From positions 124,001 to 188,000 of the forward strand of contig NZ_KB905342.1 in NCBI RefSeq assembly GCF_000378765.1: DNA of 64,000 nt, read 5' to 3'. This DNA comes from Psychroflexus tropicus DSM 15496 (lineage in GTDB: Bacteria; Bacteroidota; Bacteroidia; Flavobacteriales; Flavobacteriaceae). Positions 54,001-61,521 of this stretch are shown piece by piece. Below the pieces are notes generated by a model. The model was not told the DNA's origin, did no database searches, and worked only from the letters and a program-made list of their open reading frames with translations. The position numbers were made by a program, and so were the translations under genes. Positions within the stretch are counted from its first letter, which is position 1. Every line of letters starts with the position of its first letter.

Positions 54001-55376
54001 CGAATCAAAGCTTCATTAGCTCTTTCTTCGTCTTCCTGCTCGTGTCGCATGATTTCTACATAGAAATCATCTCCAAAGATTTCTTTCCACCACATCAAAG
54101 CCTCTTCAGCCTGCTTTTCTCCAATATTTAATAACTTGCTGGCAATCTCTCCGTACATACTTCCCGAAAGGACAATCAAATCCTCTTTATAGGTTTCGAT
54201 GACCTTTTTATCGATTCGTGGAACGTAGTAAAAACCTTTGGTAAAGCCTATCGAAGACATTTTAGCTAGATTGTGATACCCGTTTTTATTTTTAGCCAAA
54301 ATGACCACCTGATAGCCGTTGTCTTTATGAGATTTATCCAGGTGATCTTCACACACGAAAAATTCACAGCCAATGATGGGTTTAATGGGCTGGGAGGCAT
54401 TGTCCTCATCAGCTTTAATGCTGGCATTGTGTTTTTTAACAGCATTTACAAAATGAAAAGCCCCCATCATATTGGCATGATCGGTAATGGCTACGGCCGG
54501 CATTTGGTGCTTTGCTGCTGCTGAAACAAGGTCGGGTACGGCTGTCGTAGATTGCAAAACCGAAAACTGTGTGTGGTTATGCAAGTGCACAAAACTCGAC
54601 TCTTTTAACTGGACCAGATTCTCATCAAGCTCCGCCTTAGAGGGTGTTTTTTCTTCTGATTTTGCCTCCTGCTTTTGCTTAAGCTTTTGTGACGCTTTTT
54701 TTAAATTGACATGGTTAAGACCAACTTTTTCAATAGGCTGAGGGTACTTAGCCTTAAACTCTTGGAGATAACCAGGCTGAGCCTGCAACTCTTTTTCATT
54801 ATAATTTCCAATACGAATCAACTCCAAAAAGCAACGTGTTGTTGCCTCCACATCGGCTGTAGCGTTATGGGCTTCGCTAAACGGTTCCCCAAACAAATAT
54901 TGATGAAGTTCGGTGAGGGTTGGCAATTTAAACTTACCTCCGCGACCTCCAGGGATCTGACAAAGCTGTGCGGTTTTCTCGGTACAGGTATCCAAAACAG
55001 GCATGGAGGCCATAGGCGATTCCAGCTGAGTTCTATGGAACTCAGCACCCATCACATTCACATCAAACCCCACATTTTGTCCTACAACAAATTTGGATTT
55101 CAGAAGGGCTTCATTAAACTCCTCCAGTACGTAAGTTAAGGACTCCCCTTCTTCTTGTGCCAGGGCTGTGGATATCCCATGAATTCGTTCTGCATCGTAA
55201 GGGATATCGAATCCCTCCGGCCTAATTAAATAATCCTTTGCTTCCACCAAATTCCCCCATTCATCGTGCACCTGCCAGGCAATTTGTATCGCTCTAGGCC
55301 AGTTATCGGTATCGGTTACAGGGGCATTCCAGCGTTTGGGTAAGCCTGTGGTTTCGGTATCAAAAATGATATACAT
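51015..55376 (-). CDS. dnaE: DNA polymerase III alpha subunit with N-terminal exonuclease
   Basis: A 1453-residue replicative polymerase. Residues 1-190 form a DEDDh proofreading exonuclease: F-D-T-E-T-T-G with D6/E8, G-Q-N-V-G-F-D and A-H-N-A-T-A-D. The PHP domain begins at about 262 (F-V-H-L-H-N-H-T-Q-F-S-V). The polymerase core follows with G-P-G-R-G-S-A-A-G-S-A-V and the catalytic M-P-D-I-D-I-D-F. Later are the helix-hairpin-helix region and an OB-fold (I-K-L-A-G-V-V-T-D-V). DnaE normally relies on a separate DnaQ for proofreading. The in-cis exonuclease lengthens the protein by about 250 residues and is, to my knowledge, a feature of Flavobacteriia. It is a single gene, facing away from the REP region. 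Confidence 0.95.
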   Translation of the reverse strand: MYIIFDTETTGLPKRWNAPVTDTDNWPRAIQIAWQVHDEWGNLVEAKDYLIRPEGFDIPYDAERIHGISTALAQEEGESLTYVLEEFNEALLKSKFVVGQNVGFDVNVMGAEFHRTQLESPMASMPVLDTCTEKTAQLCQIPGGRGGKFKLPTLTELHQYLFGEPFSEAHNATADVEATTRCFLELIRIGNYNEKELQAQPGYLQEFKAKYPQPIEKVGLNHVNLKKASQKLKQKQEAKSEEKTPSKAELDENLVQLKESSFVHLHNHTQFSVLQSTTAVPDLVSAAAKHQMPAVAITDHANMMGAFHFVNAVKKHNASIKADEDNASQPIKPIIGCEFFVCEDHLDKSHKDNGYQVVILAKNKNGYHNLAKMSSIGFTKGFYYVPRIDKKVIETYKEDLIVLSGSMYGEIASKLLNIGEKQAEEALMWWKEIFGDDFYVEIMRHEQEDEERANEALIRLAQKHDINLVATNNTYYAEQKDANAHDILLCVKDGEKQATPIGRGRGYRYGLPNDHYYFKSAEEMKSLFKDLPEAISNTEKIAEKVEAYDLARDVLLPAFSIPERFLDAQDNEDGGKRGENAYLKHLTFEGAKERYGELSEDIKERLEFELSVIANTGYPGYFLIVEDFIREARKMGVSVGPGRGSAAGSAVAYCLKITNIDPIKYDLLFERFLNPERVSMPDIDIDFDDEGRSKVMDYVIDKYGENQVAQIITYGTMAAKSAIRDTARVLDLPLYEADRIAKLIPDMSKLGKIFSLDEKGLRSKFRTEDVDKVIELVGLSEQDSPEAETVNQARILEGSVRNTGIHACGVIITPDDITKFVPVSVAKDSNLYVTQFDNSVVEDAGLLKMDFLGLKTLTLIKDTVEIVRARHGLDLDPEAFPLDDEKTYELFQRGETVGIFQYESPGMQKHMKDLKPTVFEDLIAMNALYRPGPMEYIPSFIKRKHGEEEITYDLPVMQEYLEETYGITVYQEQVMLLSQKLASFTKGEADVLRKAMGKKLKDVLAKLKPKFINQAKDNGHDEEKLEKIWKDWEAFASYAFNKSHSTCYAFVAYQTAYLKAHYPAEYMAAVLSNNMNDIKKVTFFMEECKRMGLEVLGPDVNESYYKFSVNKDNAVRFGMGAIKGVGGGAVNTIVEHRKKDGDYLSIFDLAKRIDLRAANKKAFESLAYAGAFDSLGEVHRAQYFQVTDGELTFLEKVIKYASRYQDNKNSAQVSLFGESSEVQIPEPEVPPCEPWHTMRTLKAEKEVVGLFLSGHPLDDFKLEIKSFCNSDLRQMSRIEEHINKEIKLAGVVTDVNHRVSKTGKGFATFVLEDYNESHEFWIFGEEYLKYRHFLIQDNFVHVKLKATQFTNRETGEPGRVRIGFLGFKQLQDVLKENAKKLTIQMDVADLNEAQVLALQDLFANHTGDHVLNFVVYEMKDKIKIHMPSKTKKVNICPELISELEENKISYKLN

Positions 55377-56368
55377 GCAGCGAAGTTTTGAGGTATAAAA
55401 TTAGCAAAAAACAGAAGTTAAATTAGGATTTATTCTGAATTTGTGTCTGAAAGATTTTATGCTTTTAGACACTAAGCTTTCATTCCTTATTTGACTTCAA
55501 TTTAGCGTCTTAGGCTTAGAAAAACGCTAAATTATATACCCTAATGATCTTGAAATCCTGAAATAGAATAGTTATTTTGTTTACTCGGGTAAAAGATGTC
55601 AGGGCTCTGCCCCTTTTCATAACATCATCAACCCATCTATCAAGATCTCAGGGCTAACGCCCCTCCATTGGAATTTACGTGTCAATCATTGCAATGAAGA
55701 TGTCAGGACTAACGCCCCTATATTGAAATTTGAGTGACAATTATTTTCTTCGAAGATTTCAGGGCTTTCGCCCCTAATTAAAACTTATTTCACAATTATT
55801 AAAATAAAAATCTAGAGGCAAGAGTCACTTTAATTCAAACTAGAACTCATATTATCAAATATCTCGAAGCGCAAAGATTACTAGGTTTACGTCCCACTTT
55901 TTAGTTTACATCAAAATTATTACTACGAAGATATCAACGGAAAAGCTCATTTTCTACATTCCAATTTTATATCAAAATTCAGGGGCAAAGCCCTGAAATC
56001 GTAAAGACAGATATAAATGAGATTAAGGGACAGAGGCCTGACATAAAGTCTCAATTAATCATAAATTCAAAATCAATGAAAAATTAAAGAGCTAAAGCGC
56101 CTCTATCCAAATTCAAGTTTTAAGCTAGAATTAAAGAGCTGAGCTCTGAAGTCTTCGTGAAAATTAGTTGTGGTCGAAAAGATTAGGGACAGAGCCCTCA
56201 AATCATCGTGAGTCCAAAACTAAATTATCTTTAAGAGTGGTGTAGCCCTTAAGTTATCTTAGAAAAAAAGATGTTTCAGAAATTGAGGGACAGCGTCCTG
56301 AAATCTTAGTAAGTCCAATGCTAAACTATTTTCTTAAGGGGCGTAGCCCTGATATCTTACTTACAGCC
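55377..56368. repeat. left REP array (about eleven short palindromes)
   Basis: This gene-free stretch is peppered with 19-23 base units of the type GATNTCAGGGCTNNNGCCCCT or its reverse complement. Clear units are at 55595-55615, 55644-55664, 55699-55719 and 55755-55775 in one orientation, and 55981-56000, 56026-56045, 56185-56204, 56285-56307 and 56335-56357 in the other. Degenerate ones lie at 55876-55896, 56086-56103, 56133-56155 and 56234-56260. Units are 40-60 bases apart with unrelated AT-rich DNA between, so this is not a tandem or CRISPR array. The orientation switches near 55,950. Confidence 0.85.
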
Positions 56369-56833
56369 TTATTCATCATACCACTCAAACACATACTTTG
56401 TATCATAATCCACTTCAAACTTTTTTAAAAACAATAAATGCTCTTCTCTAAAAGATTGCTTTTTATGATGTTCTGGCTGATTCAACACATACTTGACTAC
56501 TCGATCTATATGAGATTTGGAATAAGAGAATGCTCCAAAACCTTTCTGCCAGCAGAATTTTCCTTTGATAAATTCCTTTTCATTTATCCACTTCGAAGAA
56601 CCTGATTTCACCTGTTCCATCAACTTAGATGGCGATATATTAGGATGCATTCCGATAAAGATATGTGTATGGTCTGGATTACAATAGATAGCATAAGTTT
56701 TACAATTATGATGAGTTACAATCCCACACATCACCTTTTCTAATTCTTCCCTAAAAGATTCTTTAACGAAGTTTTGCCTTCCTTTTACGGAAAAGACAAA
56801 TTGAATGTATAATTGCGTGTAGGTATTTGCCAT
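56369..56833 (-). CDS. IS200/IS605-type Y1 transposase (REP-associated)
   Basis: A 154-residue HUH endonuclease of the TnpA type. The metal-binding pair is H55-T56-H57 in C-N-P-D-H-T-H-I-F, and the likely nucleophile is Tyr115 in R-V-V-K-Y-V-L-N-Q-P-E-H-H. G-A-F-S-Y-S-K-S-H-I-D precedes it, as in the family. These enzymes nick single-stranded DNA next to short hairpins. No tnpB partner and no IS200-style ends are seen. Instead the gene is embedded in about sixteen palindromic units, the closest (56335-56357) 12 bases beyond its stop. That context is what defines RAYT/REP systems. All catalytic residues appear intact. Confidence 0.88.
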   Translation of the reverse strand: MANTYTQLYIQFVFSVKGRQNFVKESFREELEKVMCGIVTHHNCKTYAIYCNPDHTHIFIGMHPNISPSKLMEQVKSGSSKWINEKEFIKGKFCWQKGFGAFSYSKSHIDRVVKYVLNQPEHHKKQSFREEHLLFLKKFEVDYDTKYVFEWYDE

Positions 56834-57402
56834 TATTTTAAGTATGACAGCTATATACCTCTAATATATATCAAAAAATGATATAGAGATGTCAAGGCGA
56901 TGCCTCTTCCTACAATATATTCATATCATCTACAACGATTGCAGAGCTACGCCCCTTCATTCATACTAAAATGATTGTAAAAATAAATAGTTAGATGAAG
57001 AGAGAGGGGGCTACGCCATTTGACTGGGAACCTGAAATATTACAAAATAAATAACAAAGCTTTACCCTTAAATTGGGGCAATTAAATATCAAAACATCGT
57101 GTTTTCGGAGACTACATCCTTAGTGGCATTCCTTTATCTTAATTTAAATTGCTACAAGAATAACTGACCTACGCTATTTATGAAGATTTGATTGTTCCAA
57201 ATCTGGATCCTAAAAAGACGTGCCAAAAGTCTAATATCTCCACATAGGGGCGTAGTCCTGAAATCCTTATAAAATATTAACCTATAACAAAATTCGTAGG
57301 GACCTAGTCCTGATATCTGATTTACGATTTCGAAAAAATCAAACATTATCAGTCGACTAAATCTGTGCTTAAAAAGCAGATTTATATTATTATTTTTAGA
57401 AG
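56834..57402. repeat. right REP array (about five short palindromes)
   Basis: Units related to those on the left lie at 56886-56908, 56937-56957, 57005-57024, 57246-57268 and 57299-57318, with orientation changing after about 57,000. No gene is seen. The last unit ends about 85 bases before the DAHP synthase stop codon. Confidence 0.75.
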
Positions 57403-58485
57403 CTACTCACTGATGATTTTATGCTGATGACTGATGGATTCTTCATGAATCGCCTTTAGGATTTTGGTGATGAATTCTTCACTCAAATTATGCTCTTCTC
57501 CAGCGGCGATCATCCGGTCTAAAATAAAATTCCAGCGTTTGGTCTGAAGAATAGCCACATTGTTTTTCTTTTTCAGAGCTCCAATTTCATCGGCAATACC
57601 CATACGTTTTCCCATCAGATCAATCAACTGATGATCTACAACATCTATTTTGGTTCTTAAGGTCTGGAGCTTATTCTGAAAGGCAGTCGCTTCGGTAAAC
57701 TCTTTCCTCATCTTAAGATCAATTGTCATCTGGTCTAAAGCTTTTGGAGTAATTTGCTGCTTAGCATCACTCCAGGCATTATCTGGATCGAAGTGGGTTT
57801 CGACCATGATGCCATCAAAATTAAGATCTAGCCCAGTCTGGCAGATGTCAAAAATAATATCACGACGTCCAGCAATATGAGAAGGATCTAAGATGATAGG
57901 CAAATCAGGGTATTCGGTCTGTAAATCAATAGCAATTTGCCATTCTGGATTGTTTCTGTATTTGGTTTTTTCATAAGTAGAAAAGCCCCTGTGGATGACT
58001 CCTAAGTTTTTGATGTTCGCATCATAAAGTCGTTCTACAGCTCCTAGCCAAAGGGAAAGGTCTGGATTAACAGGATTTTTGACCAACACGGTTTTATCGG
58101 TTCCATTCAGCGCATCGGCGATCTCCTGAACTATAAATGGACTTACTGTGCTTCTTGCTCCAATCCACAATACATCGATGTCTGCCTTCAACGCCAATTC
58201 TACGTGGGTTTTATTGGCAACCTCTGTTGCTAGCTTCATGCCAGTTTCGGCTTTAGCAGTTTTTAGCCATTCTAAGCCTATAGCGCCTACACCTTCAAAA
58301 TTTCCTGGTCTGGTTCTTGGCTTCCAGATACCTGCGCGCATTACGCTGGTATCGGTATCTTTTAACTGCTGCGCTATCTTAACGACCTGCTCCTCGGTTT
58401 CTGCACTACATGGGCCAGCAATCACCAAAGGGTGCTCCAAATTTAAAGCTTCTAACCATTGGCGCTGTGTGTTGTTAATTTCCAT
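57403..58485 (-). CDS. bifunctional DAHP synthase/chorismate mutase type II
   Basis: A 360-residue fusion. Residues 1-260 are a KDPS-type 3-deoxy-7-phosphoheptulonate synthase: V-I-A-G-P-C-S-A-E-T, M-R-A-G-I-W-K-P-R-T-R-P, D-V-L-W-I-G-A-R-S-T and I-L-D-P-S-H-I-A-G-R-R. Residues about 270-360 are an AroQ chorismate mutase (L-R-T-K-I-D-V-V-D-H-Q-L-I-D-L-M-G-K-R-M). It catalyses the first step of the shikimate pathway and the branch step from chorismate to prephenate, and is usually allosterically linked. It starts 4 bases after the tyrA stop as the last gene of the Phe/Tyr operon, so attenuation at the operon head would also limit total chorismate flux. Confidence 0.95.
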   Translation of the reverse strand: MEINNTQRQWLEALNLEHPLVIAGPCSAETEEQVVKIAQQLKDTDTSVMRAGIWKPRTRPGNFEGVGAIGLEWLKTAKAETGMKLATEVANKTHVELALKADIDVLWIGARSTVSPFIVQEIADALNGTDKTVLVKNPVNPDLSLWLGAVERLYDANIKNLGVIHRGFSTYEKTKYRNNPEWQIAIDLQTEYPDLPIILDPSHIAGRRDIIFDICQTGLDLNFDGIMVETHFDPDNAWSDAKQQITPKALDQMTIDLKMRKEFTEATAFQNKLQTLRTKIDVVDHQLIDLMGKRMGIADEIGALKKKNNVAILQTKRWNFILDRMIAAGEEHNLSEEFITKILKAIHEESISHQHKIISE

Positions 58486-58489
58486 AATC

Positions 58490-59344
58490 TTACTTGTTTA
58501 AAATTCCGTTTAAAATTGGTTTTAATGAATTGACTTCAGCCAGCTGCTGATGTATATCTGAATAATTTTCGATTTCAAGTTGTCTTTTAAAAACCTTCAA
58601 ATTCTCAATATAACCTTCTAAAGCCTGAGCTACTTCTTCACGATTTTCTTTAAAAATAGCGGTCCAGGTGACAGGGTTAGATTTAGCCAGCCTTACCGTG
58701 GAAGCAAAACCACTACCAGCCAAATCAAAAATAGTTTTATCGTTCTGCTCCATTTGAAGCACCGTTCTCCCCAGCATAAAAGAACTAATGTGAGACAAGT
58801 GAGACACATAAGCCAAATGCTTATCGTGACCTCTCGCTGTCATATACTTCAATTTCATATGTAAAGGCTCTACCAATGCTTTGGCGCGTTTATGAAGCTC
58901 TGGCCTTGTAGCCTCAACATCACAAAAAATCATGGTCTTATCTTCAAATAAGGAAGCAAATGCAGCTTCCGGGCCAGAAAACTCTGTTCCGGCGATGGGA
59001 TGAGCTGCTAAGAACTGATCGCGTTTGGGGTGCTTTGCTATGGCTTCACAAAGCAGACCTTTGGTGGATCCCATATCGATCACCAAAGCTTTGGAGTGGA
59101 CTTGGTTTAATATATCCTGAATCACTTGAGCTGACTTATCTACGGGTATAGAGACCACTACAACATCCATTTCTGAAATCTGACCATCCTTTAATACATT
59201 TTCGATAATTCCCAATCGCAGGGCTTTCTTTTCATGTTCAGGATTATTATCAACCCCAAAACGCTTAAAAGAAGGAAAGTTCAATTTTTGAGATAAAGCA
59301 AAAGACCCTCCAATAAGTCCTAAACCAACAATAGCTACATTCAT
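58490..59344 (-). CDS. tyrA: prephenate dehydrogenase
   Basis: A 284-residue NAD(P)-dependent enzyme converting prephenate to 4-hydroxyphenylpyruvate for tyrosine. The Rossmann start is M-N-V-A-I-V-G-L-G-L-I-G-G-S-F. D-M-G-S-T-K-G and A-A-H-P-I-A-G-T-E-F-S-G-P (the active-site histidine region) follow, then S-H-L-S-H-I-S-S-F in the helical C-domain. I chose the ATG at 59344: it gives the exact family N-terminus and a 4-base ATGA overlap with the aminotransferase stop. The longer in-frame reading from 59404 would add 20 unlikely residues. There is no ACT domain, so tyrosine control is probably through transcription. Confidence 0.94.
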   Translation of the reverse strand: MNVAIVGLGLIGGSFALSQKLNFPSFKRFGVDNNPEHEKKALRLGIIENVLKDGQISEMDVVVVSIPVDKSAQVIQDILNQVHSKALVIDMGSTKGLLCEAIAKHPKRDQFLAAHPIAGTEFSGPEAAFASLFEDKTMIFCDVEATRPELHKRAKALVEPLHMKLKYMTARGHDKHLAYVSHLSHISSFMLGRTVLQMEQNDKTIFDLAGSGFASTVRLAKSNPVTWTAIFKENREEVAQALEGYIENLKVFKRQLEIENYSDIHQQLAEVNSLKPILNGILNK

Positions 59345-60501
59345 ACGGCTTTTGGTTTTAAAATTCTTTGTTTGCACACGTTGAGCTCCTCTTCGGAAAC
59401 GCAAAGTGAAAATCGAAGATACTTTGCGCCATTAGAGCCGAAAACCGTTCCCGGAGTCACAAATATGTCACGATCGTAGAGCAATTCATCCGCGAGTTCT
59501 TCCGCAGTATGCTCAGAATTAATTTTAGCCCAGACGAATAAACTTACGGCATCCGTATTGACACTTAAATCTAACGACTCGCAGATGTCCCACACGATGG
59601 CTCGACGTTTCTTATAGACGTCGTTTTGAGCTTCAAACCAATCTAAATTCAATTTTAAGGCTTTAGTAGCTGCCTTCTGAATGGGAAAAAACATCCCGCT
59701 GTCCATGTTGCTTTTCACTTTGAGTACTGCTGAGACAAATTCAGAATTACCGACTAGAAAGCCCACACGGAAGCCGGCAAGGTTAAAGGATTTACTTAGG
59801 GAATTCAACTCGAGACAAACCTCTTCTGCTCCCTCTAATTGAAAGATTGAGAATTTGTCTTCAGTCAGAACCATGCTATAAGGATTGTCGTTGACTAAAA
59901 GAATATCATTAGACTTCGCAAATTGAATCAATTCCTGAAGCTTTTTCGAATTCACAGGTTCACCAGTAGGCATATTAGGATAATTGATCCACATGACTTT
60001 GACGTTTGATAAGTCAAGCTTTTGCAGGGCTTCAACATCTGGATGCCAAGATTTTGCTTCTACCAAATCATAGTAAAGCAGTTCTGCATTCAACAATTTA
60101 GTAGCGGCCTGATAAGTTGGATACCCAGGATTGGGAACCAGCACCTGATCGCCTTCGTTTAAAAAAGCCATAGAAATCAAAGCAATACCCTCTTTGGAAC
60201 CCATCAAAGGCAAGACTTCCTGATCTTGATCCACAGTAACACCATAATGGGTTGAGTAAAAATTGCACATCGCCTCACGAAGTTCATCAAGTCCTTTGTA
60301 AGCTTGGTACTGATAAGCCCCCGGAGCCTGAGTGGCTTTCATCAACTCTTCGACGACCTCATCTGGCGGAGCCAAATCCGGGCTTCCTATACCTAAGTTG
60401 ATGATTGGCTTGCCTTGTTTCTTAAGCTGTGCCACTTCCCTCAGCTTTTTACTGAAGTAGTATTCTTTGGTTTCCTGAAGTCGGTTGGATACTGAAATCA
60501 T
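59341..60501 (-). CDS. class I PLP-dependent aminotransferase
   Basis: A 386-residue fold-type I aminotransferase. It has N-L-G-I-G-S-P-D-L, the cofactor-phosphate region M-G-S-K-E-G, N-P-G-Y-P-T-Y, W-I-N-Y-P-N-M-P-T-G-E-P and the Schiff-base lysine in S-L-S-K-S-F-N-L-A-G-F-R-V-G. In this operon it most likely aminates phenylpyruvate/4-hydroxyphenylpyruvate or prephenate, closing the route to Phe and Tyr. The sequence also resembles LL-diaminopimelate-type enzymes, so the exact substrate is inferred from position. It overlaps pheA and tyrA by 4 bases each (ATGA). Confidence 0.92.
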   Translation of the reverse strand: MISVSNRLQETKEYYFSKKLREVAQLKKQGKPIINLGIGSPDLAPPDEVVEELMKATQAPGAYQYQAYKGLDELREAMCNFYSTHYGVTVDQDQEVLPLMGSKEGIALISMAFLNEGDQVLVPNPGYPTYQAATKLLNAELLYYDLVEAKSWHPDVEALQKLDLSNVKVMWINYPNMPTGEPVNSKKLQELIQFAKSNDILLVNDNPYSMVLTEDKFSIFQLEGAEEVCLELNSLSKSFNLAGFRVGFLVGNSEFVSAVLKVKSNMDSGMFFPIQKAATKALKLNLDWFEAQNDVYKKRRAIVWDICESLDLSVNTDAVSLFVWAKINSEHTAEELADELLYDRDIFVTPGTVFGSNGAKYLRFSLCVSEEELNVCKQRILKPKAV

Positions 60502-61322
60502 GACTTTCCACTTTTATATTGACCTACACAGGTCGGATTGATACTTATTTTTGATAATTCTGAAAATGCCTTCTGAAAATGAATCGGATTAGAAAAACTC
60601 ACATCCACAATGAAGGAATACCTCCATATATCGTTAGGGATAGGAATACTTTGAATTTTTGATAGATTTAAGTGATGCTCGGCCATCGTATTCAATACCT
60701 TAGCAAGACTCCCCGATTCGTGATCAATTTCAAACTGAATGGTTGCTTTGTTAACTTCTGCTTGAATCTCTACCTGATTTTCAATGACGACAAACCGGGT
60801 TTCATTCAGGCTATTGTTCTGAATATCTTCCACAATAACACTTAAATCAAAAAGTTCTGCTGTTCCTTTTGGAACCAAAGCGCCCACGCCAAAGATTTGT
60901 TGCTGGGCAATAATTTGAGCTGGAAGCGCTGTATCCACATCTTCAATCAGATTGAGATGAACCTGCTCTGAAAAAAAATTACTGCATTGATGAAGCGCCA
61001 TTTGGTGGGACCTTACCTCAAGCAAATCTGATAATTTCTGACCGGGAAGTGCCACTAAGTTATGACTGATATTTATATAATGCTCTGCAGTAATTTGGAG
61101 CTGATGATCCAAAATAAGTCTGTAATTGGGCAGTATGCTTCCTGCAATCGAATTTTCTATAGCCATCACGGCCTTATGAGCTTCTCCTGAAACTACGGCC
61201 TGGGTCAATCGTTGAAATGTAGTACACTCCAAGACCTCTACATCCTCGATTTCAAAAAGCTCGGTAAGAGCTTTGTAATGGTTAGATCCTTTAATTCCTT
61301 GTATGGCGACTTTATTTCTCAT
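60498..61322 (-). CDS. pheA: prephenate dehydratase
   Basis: A 274-residue enzyme converting prephenate to phenylpyruvate. The N-terminal PDT domain starts K-V-A-I-Q-G-I-K-G-S-N-H and has M-A-I-E-N-S-I-A-G-S-I-L-P-N-Y and N-E-T-R-F-V-V-I. A C-terminal ACT domain at about 195-274 (E-S-G-S-L-A-K-V-L) is the phenylalanine feedback site. It lacks a chorismate mutase domain, which sits in the last gene of the operon. The ATG at 61322 is five bases after the T-run of an intrinsic terminator, so expression depends on read-through of that attenuator. Confidence 0.95.
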   Translation of the reverse strand: MRNKVAIQGIKGSNHYKALTELFEIEDVEVLECTTFQRLTQAVVSGEAHKAVMAIENSIAGSILPNYRLILDHQLQITAEHYINISHNLVALPGQKLSDLLEVRSHQMALHQCSNFFSEQVHLNLIEDVDTALPAQIIAQQQIFGVGALVPKGTAELFDLSVIVEDIQNNSLNETRFVVIENQVEIQAEVNKATIQFEIDHESGSLAKVLNTMAEHHLNLSKIQSIPIPNDIWRYSFIVDVSFSNPIHFQKAFSELSKISINPTCVGQYKSGKS

Positions 61323-61325
61323 AAA

Positions 61326-61355
61326 CTAAAAAAGCCTCGTATAAAACGAGGCTTT
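61326..61355 (-). terminator. attenuator terminator directly before pheA
   Basis: The stem AAAGCCTCGT/ACGAGGCTTT (61355-61346 with 61340-61331 on the minus strand) has a 5-base loop. The stem runs into six T residues (61333-61328), and the pheA ATG is at 61322. Confidence 0.92.
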
Positions 61356-61384
61356 GTATATTTTGACACTGAATTTATTTCATA

Positions 61385-61447
61385 TCAACCTCGTTTCGCT
61401 GGAATAGCAAAATAAAAGTTGTAATAAAAGTAAAAACGAGCTGACAT
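61385..61447 (-). CDS. Phe/Tyr-rich leader peptide of the aromatic operon
   Basis: A 20-residue ORF from ATG 61447 to TGA 61385. It reads MSAR, then FYFYYNFYF, then AIPAKRG: eight aromatic residues in a run of nine (four Phe, four Tyr). This composition, its place between a good promoter and a terminator in front of pheA, and base-pairing segments at its ends identify it as an attenuator leader. It senses both end products of the operon through charged tRNA-Phe and tRNA-Tyr. It has no function as a protein. It is far too short to appear in routine gene prediction. Confidence 0.9.
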   Translation of the reverse strand: MSARFYFYYNFYFAIPAKRG

Positions 61448-61472
61448 ATGTTCTATTATAATGGACTAAATT

Positions 61473-61501
61473 AAAATTTATTTTGAATAAACAAGTTCAA
61501 A
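61473..61501 (-). promoter_or_regulatory. promoter of the aromatic amino acid operon
   Basis: On the minus strand TTTG (61501-61498) is followed after 17 bases by TAAATTTT (61480-61473), seven of eight matches to TAnnTTTG. The predicted transcript starts about 20 bases before the leader-peptide ATG. Confidence 0.65.
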
Positions 61502-61521
61502 ACTGAATAAAATTCAATAAT

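Larger units (their letters stand above)
61326..61447 (-). promoter_or_regulatory. Phe/Tyr ribosome-mediated transcription attenuator
   Basis: Four pairing segments lie in order on the minus strand. Segment 1 is CTCGTTT (61440-61434, inside the leader gene). Segment 2 is AAACGAGG (61396-61389, at the leader's end). Segment 3 is CCTCGTTT (61351-61344). Segment 4 is ACGAGG (61340-61335). Segments 1:2, 2:3 (8 perfect base pairs) and 3:4 are mutually exclusive, as in the trp/phe attenuators. A ribosome stalled on the Phe/Tyr codons (61435-61409) would mask segment 1 and leave 2 free to block the terminator. A ribosome at the stop codon (61387-61385) would cover segment 2 and permit termination. 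Confidence 0.88.

Noticed and set aside
55595-56357. Possible CRISPR-like array of short repeats
   Set aside because: Units occur in both orientations at irregular distances, are diverged and palindromic, and sit with a Y1 transposase; REP elements explain them better.
59345-59404. 20-residue N-terminal extension of tyrA
   Set aside because: It lies inside the aminotransferase gene and the ATG at 59344 gives the exact family start with an ATGA overlap.
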